Shown piece after piece: positions 24,332-38,450 of a DNA stretch of 64,000 bases (the stretch's first letter is position 1; each line of letters starts with the position of its first letter). The stretch comes from Sipunculus nudus (lineage: Eukaryota; Annelida; Sipuncula; Golfingiida; Sipunculidae). The notes beneath the pieces are model-generated. The model worked only from the letters and a program-made list of their open reading frames with translations. It was not told the DNA's origin and made no database searches. The translations under genes were made by a program, and so were the position numbers. The stretch lies in assembly GCA_026874595.1 (NCBI GenBank), contig CM049316.1:58167676-58231675 (forward strand), read 5' to 3'.

Positions 24332-24650
24332 GAACTGGAATAACTGATTCGCATGTATGACGTTATGACGAAATAATTATCTGATGATTTACTATCGGTA
24401 ATTAGATAATACCTCGATTGCTTTTCCGCTTTTTTTCAATAAAAAAAAACATACATGAACCGCAATTTGTCATACTAACTTTTTTAACTATCACCGTCGT
24501 CATTGAAGGCTTGGTCAGGTCAGGGGTGGACTGGGAAACTAAACAGATGAATGGTATGTAAATTAAGGATTTAAATTACGTGTTCAATTCATGAAAATAA
24601 CTGCTACATCGGCCTATTTCATTCAAATTGCCAAGGATGCTTTGTCACAT

Positions 24651-24670
24651 CCCCCCCCCCCCCCCCCCCC
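24651..24670 (+). repeat. poly-C run (C20)
   Basis: Twenty consecutive C residues. Its length is likely unreliable in assembly. Confidence 0.9.
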
Positions 24671-25492
24671 ATCTGCCCGTTGCTTGGGTATCCGTGTTTT
24701 TTTTTTATTTTCTGGTATTTTCAAATTTCTGTTTTCTCCTAATGAAAGTATAATCTAGATTTTATTTGTGGGTTACTGGTAGAACATAACTATATTTAAA
24801 TATATTGGAAGAAAGTGATGAGAAAGCAGGAAGAGAGTTTTTCATCAGCAATATTCCTCGCAGAAATTTTATTATTTTTAAATTTTACTTTTGTAAGACG
24901 CTTATAAAAGAGGACTCGCATACAAGTGATAGCCACATGCACCGGGGCCCGTCGATAAAATGTATTTATGAACTGTGTGCCCGTTCCCTCAGTTTGCCGA
25001 TCCGTTTCATTTTTTTTTTTAATCTATATTCAACTTTATTGTAAAAATAAAACATTTCCCCATCAAAGAAACAATATAGTGTGGTCTTTGACGAAAATGT
25101 CAACTTAGAACCAAACATGTTTTCCATAGAAAAATCGTCGGTGCGCTAACGCTGTAACACCTGTGTGTCTGCTGAGTAAAAAATTGTGTCGTCTGCTGAG
25201 GAAAAACGTTGATATTATAGGCTCCCACCGACAAAGCAAGCAGCCGAATAAAAATGAAGGATTCGGTGCGGAGCTTATGACTAAGTTCGTATATCTTCAC
25301 CGGCAAGCCAAGCTGGCATATGGAAATTCTGACCTGAGCCGTGTAAATCTCAACATCGCCAGGCACTTCATCAGACTCAGACACTCATAAATCTTTCCGC
25401 GAAAACCTTAAGGAGCCCCTTCACAAGCCGCGCTGGTTACGTGGTGACAAGTAATACCGACATCAATCACATCAACAACTTACAGACCCGTG

Positions 25493-25495
<3 letters not shown>

Positions 25496-25554
<59 letters not shown>

Positions 25555-25567
25555 TATATATATATAC
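25496..25567. repeat. (TA)n microsatellite
   Basis: About 72 bp of TA dinucleotides with one TTC interruption. It produces a spurious Ile-Tyr repeat frame. Confidence 0.96.
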
Positions 25568-26169
25568 AGAGAGAAAGAGAGAATAATTCATTAGTAGGAA
25601 TATTGAATTATCTTTTCTTATCTTTGGGTGATTATGTGTGCATATATGTCCACAATAGTGAAAAAAAAAGAAAAATTCTTATTTTGATTTTAAGATATTT
25701 GCTGCAAAAGTATGTCAACAGCTCGTTATATTGGTGCAAATCAGAAAGTAATCGTAAATTACGTCTAATCTTTATTCTAGGACTAATAGAAAATACAAAT
25801 TTTTGATGAAAACCCTGATTTAATTTGACACACCTGTGCCGTTTTATGTATAAATTAAAGAGTTTCAAACGCTAACCATATAATAAATCTGAACATATGT
25901 CCGAAAACTAGATGGGACAAGCTCCACCCCCACCCAACCAGTGATGCGTGTAAGTTTTTGTTAATAAAACAAGAGGGCGCTCTAAATCACTGTATTGAAA
26001 ATTATCTTTTCTCTGGGATCATGGTGAAGGCTCACTTACCATTATTTTTTTTGTAGGTCTGGATTATATCTGATAAATAATTTTCCTTGATATTTTCTTG
26101 CTTTATTATTAAATAAAAATGCGATTTGGGTGATGTGAGTCATATTACTAACCTTAACCTTTTGGTTTT

Positions 26170-27003
26170 CATATTTTGAAAACCCTGCAAATGGCGATGA
26201 CGGGGATCGAGAGTTACACTATCATTTCATTTGCTCATAAACGCAACATAGAGGTTATTTCTCAAACCATTCATTGTTTTAAATATTTATTATTAAATAA
26301 ATTGCTTAATTGGGTCATACAGATAACCATTGCAGTGTTAATCATACTATCCATATTCATTTACAGGCCTCTAATGAGGTTAGACAAATAGAATTTGCGC
26401 GAGCTTCTTTGTTTTAAATCGCTTGATCGAATTCAAGATGGCGATAATTGTTACCGTAATTAAGAATAACTGCGTTTTCAAATTAGCCCTTGTTCACCAG
26501 TTTCCCTTTTCCTGTTCTCTCTTCTCAATCAATCTTTCATCATCAAGGATTTTTATTTTTGTGGCCAGAAAAGTTATATGGCTGATAAAAAATCTTCTTC
26601 GGGGAATAACAGCATTTCAGTCAAGACTCGGTTCCTCAAGCAGTTTCGCCATAACTAAATTACGTATCCGGGCTGATAGTCCTTGCCATGATAAAAACTT
26701 CATCAAACAGCCAAGGACAAATTGCGGTTGTTTGGTTGGCCCTGCGAGGCATGATTATCGTAAATATAATATGCAAATATGCAGGGTCATGTAGAGGTCA
26801 CGCCAGGGCAATTTTTAGGCAGCGGAGGAGTGGATTGAAACTATAAAGGCATTTTAGGGTCTTTATATCAAACAAACGCGGTTTGTCAGCACACTTGTCC
26901 ACCTTTGTAATATCCTGGTGTCTTTATTGTCTTTACGGCTTCAAGGCTTTATTACCTTCGAGGAAAGCCGTAAATAACCCAAAGGGGACTGACGCTGCAA
27001 CTC
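26170..27003 (-). repeat. right arm of 5.4-kb inverted repeat
   Basis: Reverse-complement partner of 21590-22420. The 123-codon open frame at 26423-26794 (plus strand) corresponds to the 78-codon minus-strand frame in the left arm, but indels shift the frames and no family is recognisable. An octamer-like atatgcaaatatgc and aggtcacg are retained in both arms. Confidence 0.9.
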
Positions 27004-29358
27004 GGTCTTTCCTGGCGCGGCCAGTGCAAGCAAACACCGGTACAATATCAGGGCTTATTTACGAGCGAGCTGGCCTTCTCCACATCACGGTAACTCGTTT
27101 CCATGTTAATGCTGAGAGGGTTATCGCGAACACATGGAGACGCCGTTGATGGGTAAAAGGGATATTAACTGCCCGGCAACAATAAGGTACATTAACTACA
27201 CGTCAGTCTATAAAGGTCCCGGGGCGAAGGTTTATTTTCATCCGTTCCACTTGGGAGTGCGCGTCGTCATGTTTTGTTGATATTTATGAAATGCTCGTGT
27301 GTCTGTTCAAAATATAACAACGACAAATGAAGAATATGACTCAAACTTATTTAGAACACTTTACGACTTTCTTGATTCAACCTGATGAAGTACATGCCGT
27401 CTTTTAGTTGAAAATATATTTTATAATATTTATATTACCAAGCACAACTATTCAATGCTTACAGGTGTCCTTGACCTTGTTACTTCAGTTAGCGTGTCGT
27501 AAGATAAAGACGCTGCTATGAATTCTTTAACGACATTTCTTTGCAATGTATGGTGATGGCACTAAATAAGAATTTAAAATAAAACCTTAATTTGCTTGTC
27601 ACTTAGTTAATTAGGTTATTAACAGTGCAGCACGCAAATACCCGAAACAATATATTTTATCAGCAAATTATGTTTCTTGACAAATAAATTTATTCAGAGG
27701 TAATTTCCCTAATATAAATGTGGTCGAGCTACATTAATCTAACCAATCATCAAATCATCTAATTACAAACAAGAAAATTGACTTAGAATAGTGGTACTAA
27801 TTAGGGTGGCACTAATAATTCAGTACCATAATTACTAATTAGAAAATCTGATTTGCAATCAGATGTCCTTTAACATTATAGTACTAGAATTATACCCCAA
27901 GCTGCTTTGGTGTCGAAAACAAATCACAAGACAGGATTGACAATATATTTGTTCATGAGATAACATTCATATACTCTACCTAAGAATAAACCCAATAAAG
28001 CCGTTTTATTACTGAGAAAGGTTAAAAAATCACTGCAGGATGTATGAACTTGTTTATCATCAATGTGTTTGTAAACACAGCAATGTTGACAAACGGTAGA
28101 AACATGTACTCTAAGGTGGTAGGATGAATATATGCGGAGGTAGAAAGGTCACTTATTGCAAAGCTCTGGCATATCTGACTTGCCGCTAGATGCCCTTGTG
28201 GAATTTGTTTTGATTATTTTGGCGGGCCCCACATAGTATAAACACGGTGACATAAACAAAACAAGAAGCCTATCTATCTGTGGCGATATCCACGTTTTCT
28301 GGCCTATTTTTTATAAAAGCTCCAAGGGAATACCTTTAGTTTATAAAAGTCAGAGAGATGATTGGGCCCATTTAAGAAAATATGAATGAGAATAGAAAGT
28401 CCTTTATTAATGAGAAATATTAAGAAAATCATGAATATGTATAATTTGAAAGTGATTGAAACAAAGGTAGCTTTTTAACAATATTTCGTAGAAGAGGAGG
28501 ACAAAAGTCAGAATGAACACGTGGTCGATTTGTGATGGCGTCATTGATGGCATTTTGTCCAGATAGGAGGACTTTATTGGAACGTCGGTTCAAAGGAAAT
28601 AATGACCCAGGGGACACCGAATGAATAAACGCGGGCACTTGGTGGGCTCTGGGGTCCAGCAAACGCTAAACCTACAAGTATCGATCCCTTTGTCAGTTTT
28701 ACTGTATGCATAATTCCCCTATAGTCTATCCCGTATGTAGCTCTTACAAAAGTGAAGAGGTGTTGGTGTATACGAATCATAATTGGTTGCAACAGGAGTT
28801 CTTCTTTTGCGTCAGTTCTGTGTCTCTTTACGTCGTTTCTTATCCTCGCGGGACGATGCCTCGTTCTGATTGCTGCTAAAGCTGTCGTGCTGCTGGCCTG
28901 TAATGATTTCTGGTGCCGTTTTTTTCCACAACTTCGATGGTTTTGCTCCATGTTTTGTCCTCATATATATAGTCAATTACAACATCTCATGTATTTACAA
29001 AAGCGTTTTAGCGTGCACGGGTAAATTTTTCTCAGTCCTTGAACAAATGAAAACTGACAAGGAATTCTAAAAAGTCATAAAAATGCGAAAACGTGATAAA
29101 AATCTTGATGGAGCACGGGGTTTCAAAGCATTGGAAGGTGAAGCTTTTAACACAGAAATAAAACGGTCTGAAGGCCTTTTCGTGATATTTGATTTCAAAG
29201 ATACCGTTTTATTTCTTTAGTGATGCTTGCAGTCTTGTGTATGCTAGGTTACCATTCGTTATTTTCATGACCATGCTGATACAGCGAGTTAAACAATTCA
29301 ATAGCAAACCCAACTCAGTTAATAACCTTATTAAAATGTTTGGGAATAAACCCATATC
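27004..29358. other. intergenic DNA, no gene recognised
   Basis: Unique AT-rich sequence. A perfect short palindrome atctgatt-tgc-aatcagat lies at 27846-27864. The 125-codon minus-strand frame at 28574-28951 is basic, unrecognised and at the length chance allows. Confidence 0.45.
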
Positions 29359-29420
29359 TAGGGGCGGATCCAGAGGGAGGGAGTATGGGTTTCTACCCCC
29401 CCCCCCCCCCCTTACTGCGA
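29359..29420 (+). mobile_element. fragment of a DNA-transposon end (ggggcggatcca family) with poly-C
   Basis: taggggcggatccagaggga begins at 29359 and runs into a C16 run (29396-29411). The same terminus appears at three other places in the window. The matching second end is not visible nearby. Confidence 0.4.
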
Positions 29421-29768
29421 GAAATGATCTTTTGCAGTGATTTCTCCTTTATTTAGGGCTAAATCCTCCCTTACGTAAACTGTGGATTTCTTTAAGAGGA
29501 TTAGTCAAATGGTGTAACAGTAAAACCTGCCTATCCTGAAATCCTAGATCCCTCCGTTACATCACTTTGAATAATATTTTTGAATTATTTATTCAATAAT
29601 ATGAAATAACCCTGTTTCCCAAATATGTTAATTTCATTATTAAGATCCCAAAAAATTACCCATCCACCGATGGATTTGTATTGGCAAAAAAACACAATGA
29701 ACAACTGCCCTAATTAAATGAGAGACAGAGCTTAAGATCCCATTAGTTCTGGCCAAATATATATATAT
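29421..29768. other. intergenic DNA or undetected upstream part of the LINE remnant
   Basis: AT-rich, no open frame of note. Earlier parts of the LINE could lie here in decayed form, but I cannot see convincing motifs. Confidence 0.35.
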
Positions 29769-30168
29769 ATGTACCAAAGTTTGCTCAGACGAGGTAAAAC
29801 TTCCGGACTTCCAGTACAGATTGATACAAAGAATTGTCGTACACCAAAATGGTTATATACTTTGAAGATGTCTGACAAAATTCTATGTACACAATTGTGT
29901 AGATTCGAGGAAACTGTGCTCCATAATTATATTTATTGTGAAAAAGTCAACACGTTTCGGCTGGATTTTACTAATTGGTGGTCTCTTCTTTTTAATGAAA
30001 CATTATAACAACAAAATGTGGATAAATTGTTTAGTTTATACAAAGATAAAAAAAGCAATTGAGCTAAATTATTGCTTACTGGTAGGAAGGTATTACATTC
30101 ACACATCCAGAAGCGGAAATAAAGCTGTTTCTTTTTCTGGATACAAAAGACTTAAGAATTCTTCATAG
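29769..30168 (+). pseudogene. LINE ORF2 C-terminal remnant (L1/Tx1 type), frameshifted
   Basis: Three overlapping frames together give the features that follow reverse transcriptase in L1/Tx1-like ORF2: FQYRLIQRIVVHQNGY (from about 29818), then the degraded zinc-knuckle-like C-x-x-x-x-ETVLHNYIYCEKV with LDFTNWW (about 29880-29985), then YCLLVGRYYIH with NKAVSFSGYKRLK (about 30075-30160). At least two frameshifts separate these blocks and the RT core itself is absent, so it is a dead 3' fragment. Identification rests on remembered family layout, not a database search. Confidence 0.6.
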
Positions 30169-31397
30169 CCGTTTGAAATAATGTATGTTCTCTTGCAGAC
30201 AATGATTCATCGGAAGATACTGTTTTGAATAAAATATTTTCAGTTTTCGGTAACAGGCTTAAGAATTATAGTTTTAAAAAATGTACATTGAATATTTTGC
30301 TTGTTTCTTTTAAAATTTCAGTACATGTTATTGTTGTATGTTATAATAAACAATAGGGACGTCAGTCGATGATGTAGACATAAAAAAGATGCAAGATAAG
30401 CTGAATGTATGTATCTGAGATGCACAAAAAAAAATAACGACAATAAATCACCGGATCACTGTATTATATACAGTCTTGTTGCATTGCGTTATGACTTTGC
30501 TGAATAGGACGAAGCACGTTAGCCAAACATTATATATTTAACAAAAAATAGATCCAAATCATCCCAGCACTTTGTACTTTTATTATCTTGCAATGATGAA
30601 ATGTTTGGAAGGTGTTTTTTATTCTTAAAAGAGCTCATGCTCATTTAAGCTATCTTAAAAGCAATAAAACAAGACTTTATATCCCATTATTCTGAAGTTA
30701 AGCTCAATAAATCTGACATTTATCTTTTTAATACAAATGGTTTAAGTGTCAATAAAGAGAGTTTATGAACAATTTCTTAGTGTCGTTGCACCACTAATAG
30801 GCAAAGTCTGTTTACAAGCTTTCATTCATCAATGATAGGTTGATTAATTAGTTTCATTCCCTCTGTTAGATTAAATCACCTTTATTAGATGTTTCGATGA
30901 GAGGCGTTGTTACAGGAATTAGTGGATGCTAAGCCTATAGTCGAGATGATGGCAAACAGGCGCCCATATTGACTCGGGACATCTCGGGCGGTGACATGAA
31001 TTCCAACCACTCTGAATAACTGCCTTGTATCCTGGAAACAAACCAAACTGGGTCGTTCACTGCGTGTTGGGCATCGAATCCCAGTCCTCACACATGGCTT
31101 GCTAAAAAGATTGGCCTTTAACTCTCGGATCACCCTTTCACCAGATGTCATTTCTAGTCAAAATGTAAGTTTACATGTATTCTCTTTTTGTTAATTCATC
31201 ATTCGTAGCCTCATGTTAAGATTTTGAGCTGTTTGCCACAGTATGAATGCAGCATGATGAAGACCACAGCAATGCATTCCTCGACATTGCTTGTATCACG
31301 ACTCAGGCAGACTTACTAGCCTATATCTTGGTAGTAAAATATAGCAGTTTGCAGTATAATCCGGTTGCAATAATTCCATTTCCGTTGTCAGTCTACG
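30169..31397. other. intergenic DNA, no gene recognised
   Basis: AT-rich sequence. The first 150-200 bp may be the LINE 3' untranslated tail. Frames up to 88 codons are unrecognised. Confidence 0.4.
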
Positions 31398-31562
31398 TGA
31401 CAGGGCGGTTGCGCACGCTTCCTCTAATTTATATTATGTTAACCAGGCACTGTAACCTTGCGGTCCTTAATGTGTAATCATCTCCATTCATGGGTCATTA
31501 ATCGAGGACCCCATAGGCCCACGCAATTGTGAGACATGCACGGCCGTGAGGCACGGCCTTCT
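31398..31562 (-). mobile_element. SINE tail, same family as 47398-47722
   Basis: It shares ordered blocks with the SINE body near 47.4 kb: ctacgtgacagggcgg, gtgtaatcatctccattc, atgggtcatt, ccacgcaattgtgag. The tRNA-like head is missing, so it is a truncated or decayed copy. Confidence 0.5.
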
Positions 31563-34058
<2,496 letters not shown>

Positions 34059-34358
34059 TGCCTCCGTCAAAAGATATGCGTTCACCCCCGTTCGTGTGTG
34101 TGTGTTTATGTGTTTGTTCACATCATAACTCATGCAATCTTTAATGGAATATCATGAAATTTTCAGAGCTTTTCGGGAATGGGCCCAGAAATAAATGATT
34201 AAATTTTGGCATGGATCCGGCACATGTTCCGGTTTCAGTAACGTCATAAAAAAATTTCATTAATGTACAGTCATCTTAAACAACCTGGAAATATGGGCCG
34301 AATAAGTGAATGCAAACACATTGTGGAGGGTTGCATTCCTTAGAATGCAGATTTCTAG
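34059..34358 (+). mobile_element. Helitron-like non-autonomous element, copy H4
   Basis: The 5' end is at ttgcctccgtc, followed by atgcgttcacccccgttcgt and a GT stretch. The 3' end has a perfect hairpin TGCATTC-CTTA-GAATGCA (34332-34349), then CTAG (34355-34358) and host TT. With copy H2 this is the clearest evidence for the end structure. About 300 bp, non-coding. Confidence 0.75.
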
Positions 34359-35658
34359 TTTGGAAATATGTGTACCTGAACTTCTAAATAGTATGCACTT
34401 TTTGGTTTTCTGCCAACGCAGTTAAATTAAGAATTTCCATGCATTTAAAATAAGGATGAGTTATTAGTTTTATTTTTTCTTATTGTCTAAGCAGAGATTA
34501 AGCCTGCATGGAAAGAATTATTTATGTTGGTAATATCATTTGACATCGTTTGCACAAGTATACGACCGTACGGCGCATTACGAAGAACATCTAGATCTAC
34601 GTCGATATAACTAAAAAAATCTGCAAATATAAGAGACAACCAAGTAATAGGTTAGACAACTCTTTTGTCCCAAAGTATTTAAACTCCACTGAATCGCAAG
34701 TCATAGAGATTACAGTAAACGACTAAGATTTGACACTTGTTTAGAAGAAATATATGCCAGAAAAATGCGTAGGAGAGCGGAGTGAAACGCTCTGATAGTT
34801 CCAGTTTCAGAATCCTGTTGGGCGACATGTATTATGATCGGTCGCATGGTTCTTATCTCGGTTCATTTCTTTTAATATTACCTGTCTTTTGTCTACCAGC
34901 CAGATGCCATCACGTGTCAGTTTCAAATTTCCAGCCACAAATAATATTAAAATATTCGAACGTGAGGCCGGTTTTTATATATTCTGCCTGTTTAATCAAT
35001 AGACAATATACTTTTTTTTTGCTATTTTACCGAGTCCAATCTGGAAATATTAATTTCTCGTGTGTTTTATGTTAAAGTCACGAGCTCAGGTGTTTCTGCT
35101 AAAGAAAGTTAAAAAGATGCTTTAGCAAATTTGTAAGACGTAAAATAGACGAGCTGCACAATTTGTCAAGCATTATTTGAACAACATCGAAGCATCATTA
35201 AAGCAATACCATCAATCATGTTGTCATATTGATGAAACCAGGGTTTTATTGTCTTGTTGAAAAATTAAGGCCATATGTGACAGATGGAGAAATCCAAAAA
35301 TCCGTAGAAAGCACTCTTCGTTACTGCCATTATATCTGATTTAACACAGTTTTATATTTTAATGATCCAAAAGCCGGGAATTATATTTACCACCGCTAGC
35401 TTCGTACTACATAGCCGACAGCAGGTGACAATCGATGTCAAAATTCCAGGGTGTAGCAGGCTCACGTCCTCAGCTCAAAACTGTTGGTTCAAATACCAGA
35501 GATATAGATAATAACGGCTCAAATAATTAATGACTCTGGAACTATACGCTGAGAAATAATAAGATATATTTGCTTGTGAGTTCGAAAACTATCCATCCTC
35601 TGCCAGAGTTCCCTCAATTCGCTTTAGAAAGCGGTATCAAAATTAATACAGCGCTGTA
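34359..35658. other. intergenic DNA, no gene recognised
   Basis: AT-rich unique sequence. The 97-codon frame at 34782-35075 is unrecognised. Confidence 0.45.
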
Positions 35659-35974
35659 ATTGCCTCATCCCAGGAGGGCATGCGTTACTCCCTGCCCATG
35701 TGTGTCTCTGTGTTTTTGTGTTTTTCACAACATAACTCACGCTATCATGAACGAAATCTCATAAGATTTTCAGGGCATTTCGGGGATGGGCCAATGAAGA
35801 TTCGGTATGATTTTTTTGTGGATCCGGATGTGGATGTCATCAAAGAATAATCACAAATGTAGTGTCACTTATGCAACTGGGAAAATGGGCTGAATAAGTG
35901 AATGCAAACTAGGGTTTGTGCAAACTAGGGTTTGGGGAGCAGCACTCATGGCGGAGGCTTGCATTCTTTTCTAG
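35659..35974 (+). mobile_element. Helitron-like non-autonomous element, copy H5
   Basis: It starts at ttgcctcatcccaggagggc, which forms a small hairpin, and ends at ttctagtt. The 3' hairpin has lost its right half by a short deletion. A 16-bp internal tandem duplication (gcaaactagggtttg) lies at about 35905-35932. Confidence 0.68.
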
Positions 35975-36477
35975 TTTAGAAACTAGCCTTGACTGTTCCA
36001 TTTCTAATCTTTCACATGCATTTGATGAAATAAAAACTGTCTGAGGACTTTTCAACACCATCTCAGTATTTTTATTTTATTAAACAGATTGTTTTTTACA
36101 TCTGCTTTGTTCTTCGCATTCATAGGCAGCGTGTCCGATACAATTACCACCGGGAATATGAGAGTCTTTATAACATCCTTTTATCAGAGAGATGTAATCC
36201 TATTGAGGTTTATACCAGAAAGATATTAAATTTTTATTATCAGAAAAAAAAAAACCGTTTGAAAAACTCCCGGTATCATTAAAGTTCGTAGCTTCTCTTC
36301 CTTGACCCCGCGGTGAAGCGACGAGTTTTTATTTGGTTCTGTGTACCTTTGTCACAAAGTAAAACCGAGCTTCCAATGGCTTTGAAGTGGGCTACATCTA
36401 CTACTACTAAGTGCAGCTTATGGATGTTTTATAACGGTCTAAGATAAATTGGAAAACAATTTTCCATCTAGTTACAC
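35975..36477. other. intergenic DNA, no gene recognised
   Basis: AT-rich unique sequence between two Helitron-like copies, with no gene. Confidence 0.45.
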
Positions 36478-36571
36478 AAGGTACAGTCATCTTATTCACG
36501 AATGAACTTAGGAATATCAGCCAAATAAGTGAATGGCGGAGGTCTGAATTTCTTAGACTGCATATTTCTAG
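36478..36571 (+). mobile_element. Helitron-like element, 3' fragment H6
   Basis: Only the last roughly 95 bp of the family is present: gaatgaacttaggaatatc, aagtgaatggcggagg, a decayed hairpin and CTAG at 36568-36571. The 5' part is missing. Confidence 0.6.
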
Positions 36572-37707
36572 TATACACAGTGGTACGTCTCTACCTCATT
36601 TTAAATTCCCTTTGTCAACCTACAACCAGTAAGATATTTCATCTGCCACACAGGCGTTATTATAATTTTGCAGTATCGAACTTGGCCTTATTATGTAATC
36701 AAACTTTTTTAATAGCAGCGACTCTAAGTTGATCAGACCGCCCCAAATAATCAAGAAGTATCAATTATAGTGTCATGAATCTGCACATGAATTTAACATT
36801 TGCAGCGCAAAATGTTAAATCTTACAAAATCTTAATTTAATATCATGATTGCGTTTCCTTGCCGCCAAAATTTCTTTCTTGCCGACTTCCGCCTGGAATG
36901 GAAGAAACGGATTCATATGTACATTAAATATAGATCATAGAATATCTGGTTCATAGGGGAATCTTATTTGTGCAGTGTATAATGCTAACATATTAGATAT
37001 TCAGGACATAGGATTTATCAAAGACGCTTCAGTGAATGTTTTGCTTCAGATGAGGGGAGACGGGCGTGGATTGTCTTCTGTGACATTTAGATGAGACATT
37101 GGACCGTTCTTTTCTCAGATTAAATGAACATGTAGTGCAGCGGTGTAGTTCTAGGTTCAATATTTTATGAAGAGGCTAGCAAATAATAAAGCTTAAGTAC
37201 ATATACAGAGAAATTCTATAAACAATTCTGGCGGGGCATTATCAGATAAACAGACATTTTCATTATTAATTCAGTCATTGACAGTTTCAATATCTTACAA
37301 GTTGGTCTTTTTAATTATAACTAGTTCGCCTACACATAATTAAAGAAAGTTAGGAAGTTGGTGGCTTTGCTTGAATATTCCTTAATCTTTATGAAGTAAA
37401 ATCATTTAGAACAACATTATCTATTCGAGAATTATGGAGCTTTTGCTGGCTCAAGTTACTTGAAGTATTTGACTTTATTTCAGTTACTGTCTCAGAACTG
37501 TACATAAACATGTATTAACATTGTTTCAAATTTTCTGCTGGTCTGAGAGACCTTGACAAGTATATTCGTTTTCTAAACATTGCATTGAGACAGCATTGAG
37601 ATCTGTTCATCATTTAGCGATATAGACAAATATTGTGCGTCAATGAGATTGTACAAGAGAGAGACGGACAGAAATAGACAGACAGACCGACACTTGCAAT
37701 GTACAGG
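36572..37707. other. intergenic DNA, no gene recognised
   Basis: AT-rich unique sequence; no gene or repeat recognised. Confidence 0.45.
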
Positions 37708-38450
37708 CACACTGCGGAAATTCGGACTCATGTGAGTACGACTCTGCTGGTTAGGGTTTGCCGGCATAATAATCCTAGCCCAACAATGCATCGGGGCTTC
37801 TAAATACACCAGAGACGTAAGGCCAAAAAAAAAAAAAAGGTATGGTTCTCAGGCACTTTTTTTCAGAAATAAATGCGGGCGGGCGGTTTTTTTTTTATTT
37901 TCAATTTTTTGGTATGTTTCGATAAAAATATCAAATGAAAAGGGAAAAGCATTAAAATAAAAGATTTATTTTGCTAAACAAGTAACAACACTACAAAACA
38001 AAGGAAATTGTATGATTTTTTTCTTCTTGAAAGAAATGCCTGAGCGGCTGCAGCTCGAAATTGGTGAGTTTCTATTGAAAATAAAAATAAAAATTTTTGA
38101 TGCGGGGGTTTAAAATTGATGCGGGCGGTGCCTGAGAACCATACCTTTTATTTTTTTGGCCTAAGTATAAATGTAGTGAAGAGGTTAATGCAGTCCGTTC
38201 AATTATGTTGGGTCAGAATAGATACACTGCAAATTACATGAACGTGGGTGTATTTGTGCTAAGGATTTCACGGAATAAGTAATTTTTGTAAGCATGTGCA
38301 CGTGAAATGTAAACGGTGTTTCCTTGGGATGTAACAAACTTTGAGTTTGACAGTTTTACAAGTAGTCCCGGCCATCATCATAATTAGCAACTGGAGCAGT
38401 TTTGTTTTTAGTGGAAACGTACCTCTGGTGGAAGGGTGATTTAAAGACCC
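37708..38450 (+). repeat. unclassified dispersed repeat D4, copy D, interrupted by a MITE
   Basis: The 5' block (37708-37820) and the 3' block (38162-38450) match copy E in the same order and orientation. Between them lies a 341-bp insertion that copy E lacks. Shared motifs include gagtacgactctgctggtta, cttctaaatacacca, tgtagtgaagagg and tagtggaaacg. Confidence 0.75.
37821..38161. mobile_element. PIF/Harbinger-like MITE, 341 bp
   Basis: The terminal inverted repeats start with GGCC, an A-rich run, and then share AAAAGGTATGGTTCTCAGGC at both ends, differing mainly in A-tract length. The target duplication is TAA at 37818-37820 and 38162-38164. The insertion falls inside repeat D4 copy D, and the uninterrupted target survives in copy E (gacgtaggcttagatgtag near 39930). 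The A/T-rich interior has gatgcggg and tgcgggcgg motifs and no coding capacity. The 3-bp TWA duplication suggests Harbinger; the TIR start is not diagnostic. Confidence 0.85.

Larger units (their letters stand above)
22421..26169. other. spacer of the inverted repeat, with nested insertions
   Basis: About 3.75 kb separates the arms. It holds a Harbinger-type MITE (22793-23225), a Helitron-like copy on the minus strand (24034-24331), a C20 run (24651-24670) and a (TA)n tract (about 25496-25567). No transposase frame is recognisable. Open frames up to 121 codons are microsatellite-derived or unrecognised. Confidence 0.7.

Noticed and set aside
26423-26794. 123-codon frame with a mirror frame in the other repeat arm, suggesting a duplicated gene
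   Set aside because: The two copies are shifted by indels and differ at synonymous and non-synonymous sites alike by eye, so it appears non-coding.
21590-27003. Long-terminal-repeat retrotransposon
   Set aside because: The paired arms are inverted, not direct, and no gag-pol coding or primer-binding site is visible.
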